A DNA stretch of 35,735 nt, from NCBI GenBank assembly GCA_903895595.1, contig CAITUP010000131.1, positions 1 through 35,735 on the forward strand, given 5' to 3'. Source of the DNA: an uncultured Acetobacteraceae bacterium (lineage in GTDB: Bacteria; Pseudomonadota; Alphaproteobacteria; Acetobacterales; Acetobacteraceae). The translations under genes and the position numbers were made by a program. This document shows positions 24,925 through 33,250 of this stretch, one piece after another. Numbering within the stretch: position 1 is the stretch's first letter; the number at the start of each line of letters is the position of its first letter. Under the pieces are notes generated by a model, which was not told the origin of the DNA, did not search any database, and worked only from the letters and a program-made list of their open reading frames with translations.

Positions 24925-25119
24925 ATGATCCGCTTTTTGATTTTTCCGCTCGTGTTGTGCCTCGCCGGCTGCGTCGATGACCCGGCGAAGCTGGGCATCA
25001 CCGGTCCCGGCCAAGCCGAGGCACCGAAGCCGCGCAAGGAAGTCGTCCCCGGCGGCGATATCACGCTGCCCGATGTCGGTCCCAATACCGGCAACGGGCA
25101 CTTCTTCGGATATAATTAA
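24925..25119 (+). CDS. Small lipoprotein of unknown function
   Basis: A 64-residue protein. MIRFLIFPLVLCLAGC ends in the lipobox LAGC (C16), followed by VDDPAKLGITGPGQ and a polar, Pro/Gly-rich tail. It should be lipid-anchored, most likely to the outer membrane. No domain is recognised. It lies 31 bases after CaiB on the same strand and converges with the b561-c fusion gene (9 bases between stops). Confidence 0.7.
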   Translation: MIRFLIFPLVLCLAGCVDDPAKLGITGPGQAEAPKPRKEVVPGGDITLPDVGPNTGNGHFFGYN

Positions 25120-25128
25120 AATATCGAT

Positions 25129-26670
25129 TCACCGGCCGGCGGAAGCCTGCGCCTTCGGCCGGTGGTTCGCGGCTTCCCAGGAATCCGCCGTCGCAATGGC
25201 CTTTTTGAACGCCTCGCCGTTGGTCAGTAGGTCCTGCCGCACCTTTGGGTCGATTTTCAGCGGATCGTCGTAGCTGTCCACCGGCATGCGGCCCGCCCGC
25301 ACCTCATCCAGCACCGCGTCGATACCGGTCGCGGCGTGCAGCGGCGTTTGCAGCAGTGTCAGCTTGTTCATCTTCGCGTGCCCCTCCGGCTGATGGCAGC
25401 CGAGGCAGTCGGCGGCGCGGAAGCTCAGCGCCATTTTGCGGTAGGCGGTGTCGAGCGGAATAAGGTTGGGATTGTCGGCGCTGTAATAGCGGGAGAACAG
25501 CGTTGCCACCGGCTGCGCACCGCCGCTGTCGTCGCGCCACATCCATTCGCCGAGGAACGGCGGCCGTTCGACATGCGTATACGGTCCCCGGTTTTCGTTC
25601 GATCCGATATCGGCGCGGTATGCGAACTTCACCTTGCCGCTTTTGTCGATGCGGAACCGGATCTCATTGGATTTCTCGTAGGCGTCCCATTTCGAATTGC
25701 TGTGCCAGAACGGGTAGGGATACAGGCCGGGCGGTAGCGCGTTGCGGAAATAGGCCTGGACCGCGACGATCCCCAGCCCGTCCGCTTCTTTCTCCACCTT
25801 GAATTTCCCAGTGTACATATACAGCGACATATACAGGTCTTGGAACAGGTCGCCGCGAAACACCGAGGTCTTTTTGTCCTTCAGCCAGAAAACGCCGGCT
25901 TGCTCGCCACCGAACAGGAACGAATAGTCGCGCATCGCCCGTTCCGCGCCCTGACCGATGTTCTGCCGGCAGGCGTCCTGCGCGGCGACGTCGCCCGGCG
26001 ACGCCATCGGGCATTCGCGTGCCAGCGAGGCAGCGAGGTCGGCGGCGAATTTATTGATGTCGAACGCGTCCTCCGCGCGCGCGGAGGAGCCGAGGCCACC
26101 GAACACGACGATAACCGCGGCGATTCCGCGCAGGGAGCGTGGGAGCATGGAGCGCAGAACACCGTCGCCTCGGAGCCAGTGGTGGTAGACGATGGCGGCA
26201 AAAGCGTGCGCGACGATCAGTGCCAGCAGGCCGTAGGCCGCGATTTGCTTGATCAGGTAGACCTTCATGGCCAGCGCGCGGTCGTAATACACCAGCATCG
26301 GCATCGCCACGTCGTTACCGAACAGATCGACGTCGATCGCCTTTGCGTCCTGGTAGTACCATCCCAGCAGCGGAACGGCGATCAAAAGGGCGTAAATGGC
26401 AATGTGTGCGCCCTTCGCGCCGAGCCGCAGGAGGAGGGGCAGGTTGTCGGCGGCGCTGGACCGCCGGCCCATGAACAAGCGCCAAACAATGCGCAGCGGC
26501 ACCAGCGCGAGGATCACGATTCCCAACGACTTATGCAGGGCCACGGACCCCTTTACCACGCCCGGGACCAACACCAGGAGAAACATGGCGACCACGAGTA
26601 TGACAGTCAGCCAATGGAGAAAAACGGTCACCCCATCGTACGCATCGTCGTTGGCTGTATTGCTCGGCAT
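25129..26670 (-). CDS. Cytochrome b561 fused to a periplasmic CXXCH heme domain
   Basis: A 513-residue protein with two parts. Residues ~12-195 are a cytochrome b561-type four-helix membrane domain with candidate heme-b ligands H19, H46, H89 and H155. Residues ~200-513 are a soluble domain with the c-type heme site C422-L-G-C425-H426 (AADCLGCHQPEGHAKMNK). The soluble part has no second CXXCH. I infer that electrons pass from the quinone/b-heme side to the fused c heme in the periplasm. The start ATG 26670 has GGAGGGG upstream. The partner oxidant is not identified. Confidence 0.85.
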   Translation of the reverse strand: MPSNTANDDAYDGVTVFLHWLTVILVVAMFLLVLVPGVVKGSVALHKSLGIVILALVPLRIVWRLFMGRRSSAADNLPLLLRLGAKGAHIAIYALLIAVPLLGWYYQDAKAIDVDLFGNDVAMPMLVYYDRALAMKVYLIKQIAAYGLLALIVAHAFAAIVYHHWLRGDGVLRSMLPRSLRGIAAVIVVFGGLGSSARAEDAFDINKFAADLAASLARECPMASPGDVAAQDACRQNIGQGAERAMRDYSFLFGGEQAGVFWLKDKKTSVFRGDLFQDLYMSLYMYTGKFKVEKEADGLGIVAVQAYFRNALPPGLYPYPFWHSNSKWDAYEKSNEIRFRIDKSGKVKFAYRADIGSNENRGPYTHVERPPFLGEWMWRDDSGGAQPVATLFSRYYSADNPNLIPLDTAYRKMALSFRAADCLGCHQPEGHAKMNKLTLLQTPLHAATGIDAVLDEVRAGRMPVDSYDDPLKIDPKVRQDLLTNGEAFKKAIATADSWEAANHRPKAQASAGR

Positions 26671-26975
26671 CGCCTGAGCCCCTCCGATATATTTTGGGCT
26701 GGCCCCCGAGCGCCAGCACATCGTGTATCTGGAACGGTAAACACGCTGGAAAGGTTTTACAATACGTGGCTCTCGGGTATCGGATCGTTCCGTCGGACGA
26801 TCCGGGATTGTAGGGAACGCGGTTGCTCCGATGCTCGGCCTGAAGAGGCCGTAAGGGATCGCCCGTTCGATTGGCGTGCGGCGGCCCACCTTTTCCGTCA
26901 TGGTCCGCCTTCGCGGGCCATGACGGTTTTAGGTGACGGCGCCTGACGTCGAGCGCTTGAGTCATGACAAGCCTT
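26671..26975. other. Intergenic region with palindromes
   Basis: About 305 bases between the b561-c gene and the HyuA gene, both minus-strand. It contains the imperfect palindrome GGATCGT...ACGATCC (26782-26803) and the REP-like hairpin at 26895-26926. It also must hold the promoter for the b561-c gene. No gene is supported. Confidence 0.6.
26895..26926. repeat. REP-like hairpin, copy A
   Basis: CCGTCATGGTCCGC pairs with GCGGGCCATGACGG across a four-base loop, with one G-T wobble. It is preceded by TTTT; the 15 bases TTTTCCGTCATGGTC also occur at 34242-34256. There is no U tract on the side of the minus-strand gene, so an extragenic palindromic repeat is more likely than a terminator. Confidence 0.65.
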
Positions 26976-28997
26976 CTAGCCGACGGCCACATCCAACCAA
27001 CCCCGGCCATCGAATGTGGCGGTGTCCCTGGGCCGCAACAGCACGGTGGTAGTGTCGGATTCAACGATGGCGGGGCCGGTCAGAGTCTGATCGGGCGCCA
27101 GAGCCAGAAAATCGTAGACCGGCACATCCATCCATCCTCCCAGATGTACCCTCCGCCGAGCCTTCGCCGCCGCGCCCGCGCCGCCTCTCACGGATCGGCC
27201 GGCCGCCGGAAGGCGCCCGATCGCGGCGACACGCGCGTTGACCAGCACGACGTCCTGATCGCGCAACGCGTATGTGTACAGCGCCTCATGCGCCCGATGG
27301 AACGCGTCCCCCAGTTCGGCCGGAGAATCCCAATCCACCGCGTCCAGATCGACGGCGATTTCGAACACCTGCTCCCCGTAGCGCATGTCGGCGGCATGGC
27401 GGATGGTGACGGTGCCGTCGAACCAGGACAGGCGGGCGCGGCCTTCGGCCTCCATCGCGGCGAAGGACGCTCGTAACGCAGCGGTGTCGATGCCTTTCAG
27501 TTGACCCTGGGAGCGCGTGAGTTCCACCCGCAAATCGGTGTTCAGCATGCCCCAGGCCGACAGCACGGACGCCGCGACGGGCACGACCACCCGCCCAATG
27601 CCCAGCTCCGCCGCGACGGCCGAGACATGCAGCCCCGCCGCACCGCCGAAGGCCAGCAACGTGTAGCCGCGCGGATCGACCCCGCGTCGCACGGTCGCGA
27701 CGCGCACGCCGTCGGCCATGCGGGTGTTGACCAGCCGGTGGATGCCCGAAGCGGCCTCCGCCATGCCGATGCCCAGTTGCTCGGCCAGGACCGTGACGGC
27801 GCGTTCCGACGCGGCAAGGTCCAGGTGGCGCCGCCCACCGAGGAAATTCGCGGGGTCGAGGTATCCCAGCACCAGATTGGCGTCCGTCACAGTCGCGAAC
27901 GTCCCACCTTGGCCATAACAGGCCGGCCCGGGATCGGCGCCCGCACTGTCCGGCCCTACTTGCAGCAGCCCAGCCCGATCCAGCTTCCCGATCGACCCGC
28001 CCCCGGCACCCAGCGTCACGATATCCAGGCTCGGCAACGCAATACGGGCATTGGCGACGGTCTTGCCGTCGGACATCGCCGGCTGACCGTCACGGACAAG
28101 GGCGATGTCCGTGGAGGTGCCGCCCATGTCGAAGGCGATCAGGTTTTGACCCATGCCGTCGCGGGCCAGAGCTACCGCCGCCGCGACACCGCCCGCCGGG
28201 CCGGAAAGCGCGGTACCTGCGGCAAGCCGGGTCGCTTCGGCGACCGAGGCGACGCCGCCGTGCGACAGGATCACCAACAATTCGCCGTTGTATCCCGCCT
28301 GCGACAGCCGGGTTTGCAAACGCCCCAGATAGTTCTCGATCACCGGCCCAACGGCGGCGTTGGCGACGGTGGTGGAAAAGCGCTCGAACTCCTTGATCTG
28401 TGGCAGCACGTCCGAAGATGTTGTCACATACGCGTTCTGCAAGCGCGCTCGGACGGCGGCGGCGGCCTGCTGCTCATGCGCCGGGTTGCGCCAGGCATGC
28501 AGAAAACAGATCGCCACTGCCTGGACGTTTGCCCGCGCCAATTGTTCGATGGCGGCGTGCAGGGAGGCCTCGTCGAGCGCGGTTTCCACCGATCCGTCGG
28601 GCCGCATGCGTTCGCGGACCGGCAGGCGGAGGCTGCGCGGGACCAAAGGCGCGGGCGGGGCCATGCGCAGATTGTAGCGTTCGGGCTTCAACCCCTCCCG
28701 CATTTCGATGATGTCGCGGTGGCCCTCGGTCGTGAGCATGCCGATGCGGGCGGTTTTACCCTCCAGCAGTGCGTTGGTGGCGGCGGTGGTGCCGTGGACG
28801 ATGCGGCCAGTGTTCGCCAGCAGGTCTTTCAGCGGCACGTTCAGCCGTTCGGCGGCGAAAATCAGGCCTTGCAGCACGCCCTCCGATTGGTCCGCGGGCG
28901 TGGTGGCGGCCTTGGCGATGATTGTTTCGCCGTCGGCGGTGGAGACGACGATGTCGGTGAACGTGCCGCCGACATCGATACCGATTGTGTAGGACAT
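26976..28997 (-). CDS. hyuA: HyuA-type hydantoinase/oxoprolinase subunit A
   Basis: A 673-residue protein. It begins MSYTIGIDVGGTFTDIVV, the actin/HSP70-like ATP-binding start of the family, and contains NLIAFDMGGTSTDIALVRDG, GPAGGVAAAVALARDGMG and GSIGKLDRAGLLQVGPDSAG. Relatives hydrolyse hydantoins, oxoproline or, with acetone/acetophenone carboxylases, act with a B subunit. No HyuB is visible on either side within the window. The ATG overlaps the upstream dimeric-barrel gene by one base (TGATG), so the two form a unit. Confidence 0.92.
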   Translation of the reverse strand: MSYTIGIDVGGTFTDIVVSTADGETIIAKAATTPADQSEGVLQGLIFAAERLNVPLKDLLANTGRIVHGTTAATNALLEGKTARIGMLTTEGHRDIIEMREGLKPERYNLRMAPPAPLVPRSLRLPVRERMRPDGSVETALDEASLHAAIEQLARANVQAVAICFLHAWRNPAHEQQAAAAVRARLQNAYVTTSSDVLPQIKEFERFSTTVANAAVGPVIENYLGRLQTRLSQAGYNGELLVILSHGGVASVAEATRLAAGTALSGPAGGVAAAVALARDGMGQNLIAFDMGGTSTDIALVRDGQPAMSDGKTVANARIALPSLDIVTLGAGGGSIGKLDRAGLLQVGPDSAGADPGPACYGQGGTFATVTDANLVLGYLDPANFLGGRRHLDLAASERAVTVLAEQLGIGMAEAASGIHRLVNTRMADGVRVATVRRGVDPRGYTLLAFGGAAGLHVSAVAAELGIGRVVVPVAASVLSAWGMLNTDLRVELTRSQGQLKGIDTAALRASFAAMEAEGRARLSWFDGTVTIRHAADMRYGEQVFEIAVDLDAVDWDSPAELGDAFHRAHEALYTYALRDQDVVLVNARVAAIGRLPAAGRSVRGGAGAAAKARRRVHLGGWMDVPVYDFLALAPDQTLTGPAIVESDTTTVLLRPRDTATFDGRGWLDVAVG

Positions 28998-29521
28998 CAG
29001 CGGATACGCTCATTGAACATGAAATAGGTGCGGTCGCGCTGGAAGCGGCGCATGCGGAGGATCCAGGGGGTCTCGTTGATGACCATCCAGGCCCGCGTGG
29101 CGTAAATGTCCGTGGTATCGACGTGATACAGCGCAACGTATTTCGGGTGGCCGGCATTGGCCCTGAAGCGGCGCGCGGTAATGACGCCGGGGAGTTGGTT
29201 GAAGAATGGGATATGTTCGAGATTGTACCAGTCGTTGAATTCTTCCTCCCGTTCCGGGTCCGGTTGCATCGACACCAGAATGACGCCGCCGGCGTTTTCC
29301 GGGGATCGCAAAGTGCCGGGATTGATCTGCGTCATGTCCCAGGCGAGGACCGGTTTCGCCTCGGGCGGCGGCAGCGCTTCGTCGGCCACGTGCAGCCAGC
29401 GGGGCGGGTTGGCGGTGGTGCGCCGTGTGGTCAGGTCGGTGGCCCCGCCGAGCCAGACTTGGCCGGTGGCGACGGAGGGGGCGTGGTCGTAGATGCGGAG
29501 GGTGAGGCTGTTCGGCTCCAT
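28997..29521 (-). CDS. Dimeric alpha/beta-barrel (DABB) domain protein
   Basis: A protein of 174 residues from the ATG at 29521. The C-terminal half has EREEEFNDWYNLEHIPFFNQ and LPGVITARRFRANAG, the ferredoxin-like fold seen in small monooxygenase-like or EthD-type domains; a smaller related segment may exist at the N-terminal part. The substrate is unknown. An in-frame ATG at 29608 would add 29 proline- and arginine-rich residues that look non-coding. The last base of its stop is the first of the hyuA start, indicating one functional unit with HyuA. Confidence 0.72.
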   Translation of the reverse strand: MEPNSLTLRIYDHAPSVATGQVWLGGATDLTTRRTTANPPRWLHVADEALPPPEAKPVLAWDMTQINPGTLRSPENAGGVILVSMQPDPEREEEFNDWYNLEHIPFFNQLPGVITARRFRANAGHPKYVALYHVDTTDIYATRAWMVINETPWILRMRRFQRDRTYFMFNERIR

Positions 29522-29915
29522 CGGCGCTGGCTTTTCCCTTGGGTGGCTGCGGGGAGGATGGCGCGGGTTTTGGGTGGGGGCAATGGGACGGCGGTCGTCA
29601 ACGGACATCCGGTTGCGGTAGCGAGGCCCGGGGAAGCAGCGACGGTATGGATCGATGGCGCTCTGGACGCGGACGAACCTATTCCATCGCCGTCCAGTCG
29701 TGAGGTCGTTCGTGGTTCTTCAAAATATCGCGGGTGGATGATCGGTGTGATCGCGCTCGATGAGGCCTTGTCGGACGACACGATCGAACCGATGAACCTC
29801 ACGCTGTCCTGAAGGGTGTTGCGGCGCCTGGAAAAGCACACTTGGGTCATCGCGAAGCTGGCATTGGAGGATCGTCGCGTGACTTTCCGGCGGCGGGCGA
29901 TCTACCTGCCGCCAG
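29522..29915. other. Gap without a supported gene
   Basis: About 394 bases between the small partner gene and the DABB gene, both minus-strand. A plus-strand open frame (29560-29812) ends in a non-repetitive segment KYRGWMIGVIALDEALSDDT that faintly recalls the tail of Phd-type antitoxins, but there is no clear start, ribosome site or partner. It may be remnant DNA. The promoter of the DABB-hyuA unit should lie here. Confidence 0.4.
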
Positions 29916-30152
29916 TTACGATGTCCGTTCCCCGGGCGGCTTCCTTACCGGCAATGGCCGCCCGGCAATTTCGGGCAGCAAGCGAAATTCTTCCCGGGCG
30001 AGAGCGCGTTGCTCAGGCGACACGTCGTCCAGGGGGCTCCTCATGTTGGCAAGTTTCTCTCGGTAGAACGCTACCATTTCGGCATGGGAGGCCGAAGCCG
30101 CCAAACGCCGCTCCGTCACGACCAGTCCTCGTGCCACACTCTTTGCCGACAT
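29916..30152 (-). CDS. Small partner protein of the GNAT-like gene
   Basis: A 78-residue protein. MSAKSVARGLVVTERRLAAS leads into a helical segment ASHAEMVAFYREKLANMRSP and a tail ending LPVRKPPGERTS. No family is recognised. The ATG is 4 bases after the stop of the GNAT-like gene with GGAGA upstream, so the two are co-translated. Size, helical character and arrangement resemble antitoxins of two-gene modules, but I cannot assign that role from sequence. Confidence 0.6.
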   Translation of the reverse strand: MSAKSVARGLVVTERRLAASASHAEMVAFYREKLANMRSPLDDVSPEQRALAREEFRLLPEIAGRPLPVRKPPGERTS

Positions 30153-30156
30153 CGGA

Positions 30157-30696
30157 TCATATCTCCATGAAGCAATATGGCGGCTGGGCACCTTTTTGTG
30201 CAACCATGAACCCCAACCGTAGATATGTTGGAAGCGCACCGGGAAGCGGCCGAAGAAACCGCAGCTGTGCTTTCCCCAGCAATTGCCCATATCTGATCGC
30301 GGCATCGGTCACACAGTCCGCGATGGCCCCCTTGAGCGGATGGTTCCGGTCCGGGTTACCTTCGATGAGGTAAATCGCGAGGTGACTCGGTCCACGCGAA
30401 GGCTTGCCGATGCCCAGTCCGCAAAGAACCGATCCACTCCAAATCGCCACCTCGAAGCGATTCAGCGTGGAACGCCACGCGAGTCGCTCCGCCCTCCAAT
30501 CCCAACCGCCGGGCTCGCTGGGGCTTGATGTCCAGTCACTGCGCCATGCCCGCAGAGCGGCGTCGTCGATGGTTGAAAGCCTGATCGGCACATTCAAATC
30601 GGTTGCGACCGTTACGCCAAGCCGTCGCTCCGCGTCCGCAAGCGCCGCTTCCCGCATGGCGTCATAACGAGCGGATACTTCCCCCGCTCGCGCCAC
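30157..30696 (-). CDS. GNAT-like protein of unknown substrate
   Basis: A 179-residue protein from GTG 30696 (an internal ATG at 30657 would shorten it by 13). The middle and C-terminal parts fit a diverged GNAT acetyltransferase: VAIWSGSVLCGLGIGKPSRG, SHLAIYLIEGNPDRNHPLKG, then GAIADCVTDAAIRYGQLLG and LPTYLRLGFMVAQKG, the last resembling the typical YxRLGF ending. The acetyl-CoA P-loop is not clear. The start follows the livM2 stop by only four bases, so it is read as part of the liv operon. Confidence 0.65.
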   Translation of the reverse strand: MARAGEVSARYDAMREAALADAERRLGVTVATDLNVPIRLSTIDDAALRAWRSDWTSSPSEPGGWDWRAERLAWRSTLNRFEVAIWSGSVLCGLGIGKPSRGPSHLAIYLIEGNPDRNHPLKGAIADCVTDAAIRYGQLLGKAQLRFLRPLPGALPTYLRLGFMVAQKGAQPPYCFMEI

Positions 30697-30699
30697 AAG

Positions 30700-31653
30700 T
30701 CACTTCCCGCCGAGCCGCACCACCCGCCGCCACAACCCGTGCAGGAAGCCGCCGGCCCCCTGGGGCATCAGGAACATCATCGCGATCAGGATCACCCCGT
30801 AGACCGCCCCCGGCGCCGCCTTCGACACCTTGTCCGCGAGGTTCGGCACGAACTCGATAAACACCGCCCCCACGATCGTGCCGCCGATCGACGCCGCTCC
30901 GCCCGCGACCAAACCGACGAAGAAGGTGATCGACAGGAAGACGGAAAAACTGTCCGGCGCCACGAACGCCACCGCGATGGCGCCCAGGGAACCCGCCACA
31001 CCGGTGTACATCGCGCTGACCGCGAAGGTGCGGGTTTTCAGCATCGCGAGGTTGATCCCCATCGCCTCCGCCGCCACCGCATGATCCCGCACCGCCCGCA
31101 TCGCTCGGCCGATTCGCCCGGATGTCAGGTTGATCGCGAAGATGTACAGCACCACCGCGACACCCAACGTGAACAGATACAGCCACTGATCGGTGTTCAA
31201 TGGCAGGCCGAACGGCGCGTCCGGCTTGTCGATGACCAGGCCCTGAACGCCGCCGGTCCAATCCTCGAACAATTTGTGCTTCAGAATCTGCGGAATCGCG
31301 ACGGCCAGCGCGAAGGTGGTCAGCGCCAGATACAGCCCGCCGAGACGCAGCGCCGGCAGGCCGACCAGGAAGCCCACGCCAGCGCAGACCAGCGCCGAGA
31401 TCGGCAGGGTCAACCAGTACGGCACATCCCAACTGTTCATCAGAATGGCCGTCGTATAGGCGCCGATGGCGTAAAACGCTCCGTGCCCCAACGAAATCTG
31501 CCCGTTGATCCCGGTCAGAATGGCCAGACCCAGAATGGCGACGGCGTACACCACCACCATGGTCATCTGGAACAAATGGTAGCCGCTGAACCTCGCCGTC
31601 GGAACGACGGCGAGCAGGACGACGAAAACGGCGATCAGCCAGGAAGTCCGCAT
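30700..31653 (-). CDS. livM: Branched-chain amino acid-type ABC permease LivM (cluster 2)
   Basis: Inner-membrane permease of 317 residues with about nine hydrophobic segments. The markers are LTGINGQISLGHGAFYAIGA and RIGRAMRAVRDHAVAAEAMG, the conserved coupling loop. It ends in a basic tail HGLWRRVVRLGGK. It follows livH by four bases. Sequence differences from the cluster-1 LivM (6158-7102) show the two sets are not recent duplicates. Confidence 0.93.
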   Translation of the reverse strand: MRTSWLIAVFVVLLAVVPTARFSGYHLFQMTMVVVYAVAILGLAILTGINGQISLGHGAFYAIGAYTTAILMNSWDVPYWLTLPISALVCAGVGFLVGLPALRLGGLYLALTTFALAVAIPQILKHKLFEDWTGGVQGLVIDKPDAPFGLPLNTDQWLYLFTLGVAVVLYIFAINLTSGRIGRAMRAVRDHAVAAEAMGINLAMLKTRTFAVSAMYTGVAGSLGAIAVAFVAPDSFSVFLSITFFVGLVAGGAASIGGTIVGAVFIEFVPNLADKVSKAAPGAVYGVILIAMMFLMPQGAGGFLHGLWRRVVRLGGK

Positions 31654-31657
31654 ATCC

Positions 31658-32527
31658 TTACACCCGGCTATAGACTTTGCGGCCCATCAGGCCGGAGGGT
31701 TTCAGCGTCAGCACCGAGATGATGATGACCAACGCCAGCGTCAGCTTCAGCTCCGTCCCCACCACGTAGGCGCCGCCCAGATTCTCGATCACGCCGACCA
31801 TGAATCCGCCCAGCACCGCGCCCAGCGGCGAGTCGATGCCACCCAGCAGCGCGCCGGCGAAGGCATACAGCAGAATGCCGGACATCATGTTGGGATCGAG
31901 GAACACCACCGGCGCCACCATGCAGCCCGCGACCGATCCGATCGCCGCCGCCAGACCCCAGCCCAAGGCCAGCATCCAGCCGACGCGCACCCCGACCAGC
32001 CGGGACGACACGGGGTTGAACGCCGCCGCGCGCATCGCCAGCCCCAGGCGGGTGTGGCGGAAGAACAGATAGACCGACAGCAGCACGACCAATGTCACCG
32101 CCGTCGATCCCAACTCATGCCCGGAGACGAACCCGCCGAACAGCGACTTGTCGGGGAACGGGGAGGGAAATTGCTTGATCGTGTAGTCGAAGAACCAGCC
32201 GGTGACGCTGTTTACGATCAGCAGCAGGCCCACGAACACGCCGACCGATGTCAGCACCGGGGCATTGGCGACGGGGCGCATCAGCAGACGCTCGATAATC
32301 ACGCCCACGACGAAGGAAATCGCGAAGGACCCGACGAACGCCACCCAGTAAGGAAGCCCGAAATTGATCAGCGTCAGCGCGATATAGGTGGAGAAGGTCG
32401 CCATCTCCCCTTGCGCGAAATTCACGTGATGCGTCGCCTGATAGATCATGACCAGGGCCAAGGCGACGCTGGCGTAAATGCCGCCCGTCGCGATGCCGGA
32501 GATGATCTGATGGATGAAACCTTCCAC
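31658..32527 (-). CDS. livH: Branched-chain amino acid-type ABC permease LivH (cluster 2)
   Basis: Inner-membrane permease of 289 residues. It has the N-terminal ALVMIYQATHHVNFAQGEMA block, the LivH hallmark, the loop RLGLAMRAAAFNPVSSRLVG, and TLKPSGLMGR at the end. It is third in the livG-F-H-M order of this cluster, 12 bases after livF. Confidence 0.93.
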   Translation of the reverse strand: MEGFIHQIISGIATGGIYASVALALVMIYQATHHVNFAQGEMATFSTYIALTLINFGLPYWVAFVGSFAISFVVGVIIERLLMRPVANAPVLTSVGVFVGLLLIVNSVTGWFFDYTIKQFPSPFPDKSLFGGFVSGHELGSTAVTLVVLLSVYLFFRHTRLGLAMRAAAFNPVSSRLVGVRVGWMLALGWGLAAAIGSVAGCMVAPVVFLDPNMMSGILLYAFAGALLGGIDSPLGAVLGGFMVGVIENLGGAYVVGTELKLTLALVIIISVLTLKPSGLMGRKVYSRV

Positions 32528-32539
32528 GGGTCTTCTTCC

Positions 32540-33250
32540 CTAATAGCCGAGGTAGGACCGGCGGATGCCTTCGTCCTTGCTGATGTCGGAGGCCTTGCCG
32601 GAAATCACGATGCGTCCGGTTTCCAGCAGATAAGCGTCCTCGGCGAAAGCCAGTGCCAAGCTGGCGTTCTGCTCGACCAGCAAAATACTGACGCCTTCTT
32701 CGTCGCGGATGCGGCGCATGATGTCGAAGATTTCCCGCACGATCAGCGGCGCCAGACCGAACGACGGCTCGTCTAGCAGCAGCAGCCGCGGCCGCAGCAG
32801 CAGCGCGCGCGAAATGGCGAGCATCTGCTGCTCCCCGCCCGACAACGTGCCGGCCTGCTGCCGGTAGCGTTCCTTCAGGCGCGGGAAGTAGCCGAACATT
32901 TTCTCGAAATCGGCGGTGGCCTCCCGCGCGGGGCGGGTATAGGCGCCGAGGCGCATGTTTTCCTCGACCGTCAGCTCCATGAAGGTGCCGCGGCCGTCGG
33001 GAACATGGGCGACGCCGAGGCGGATAATGTCCTCGGTCGCCATAGCCTCGATCCGCTTGCCGCCGAGGTTGATTTCGCCTTGCGTGCCGACCATCCCGCA
33101 TAAAGCACGCAGCGTCGTGGTCTTACCCGCGCCATTGGCGCCCAGCAGCGCGGTGACGCCGCCTTGCTGGACCGCGAAATCCAGACCATGCAAAACTTTG
33201 GTTTCGCCGTAGGCCGCGTGCAGGCCTTTGACTTCCAGCAGCGCGGTCAA
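32540..33250 (-). CDS. livF: Branched-chain amino acid-type ABC ATPase LivF (cluster 2)
   Basis: A 236-residue ATPase. Walker A is GANGAGKTT, the signature is LSGGEQQM, and Walker B is LLLLDEPSFGLAPL. The ending GIRRSYLGY is a LivF tail. It overlaps livG by four bases (ATGA). All nucleotide-binding motifs are canonical. Confidence 0.94.
   Translation of the reverse strand: MTALLEVKGLHAAYGETKVLHGLDFAVQQGGVTALLGANGAGKTTTLRALCGMVGTQGEINLGGKRIEAMATEDIIRLGVAHVPDGRGTFMELTVEENMRLGAYTRPAREATADFEKMFGYFPRLKERYRQQAGTLSGGEQQMLAISRALLLRPRLLLLDEPSFGLAPLIVREIFDIMRRIRDEEGVSILLVEQNASLALAFAEDAYLLETGRIVISGKASDISKDEGIRRSYLGY

Noticed and set aside
29560..29812. Plus-strand frame with a faint Phd-tail resemblance
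   Set aside because: The start is Gly-rich and unsupported, there is no toxin partner, and the similarity is limited to a short segment.
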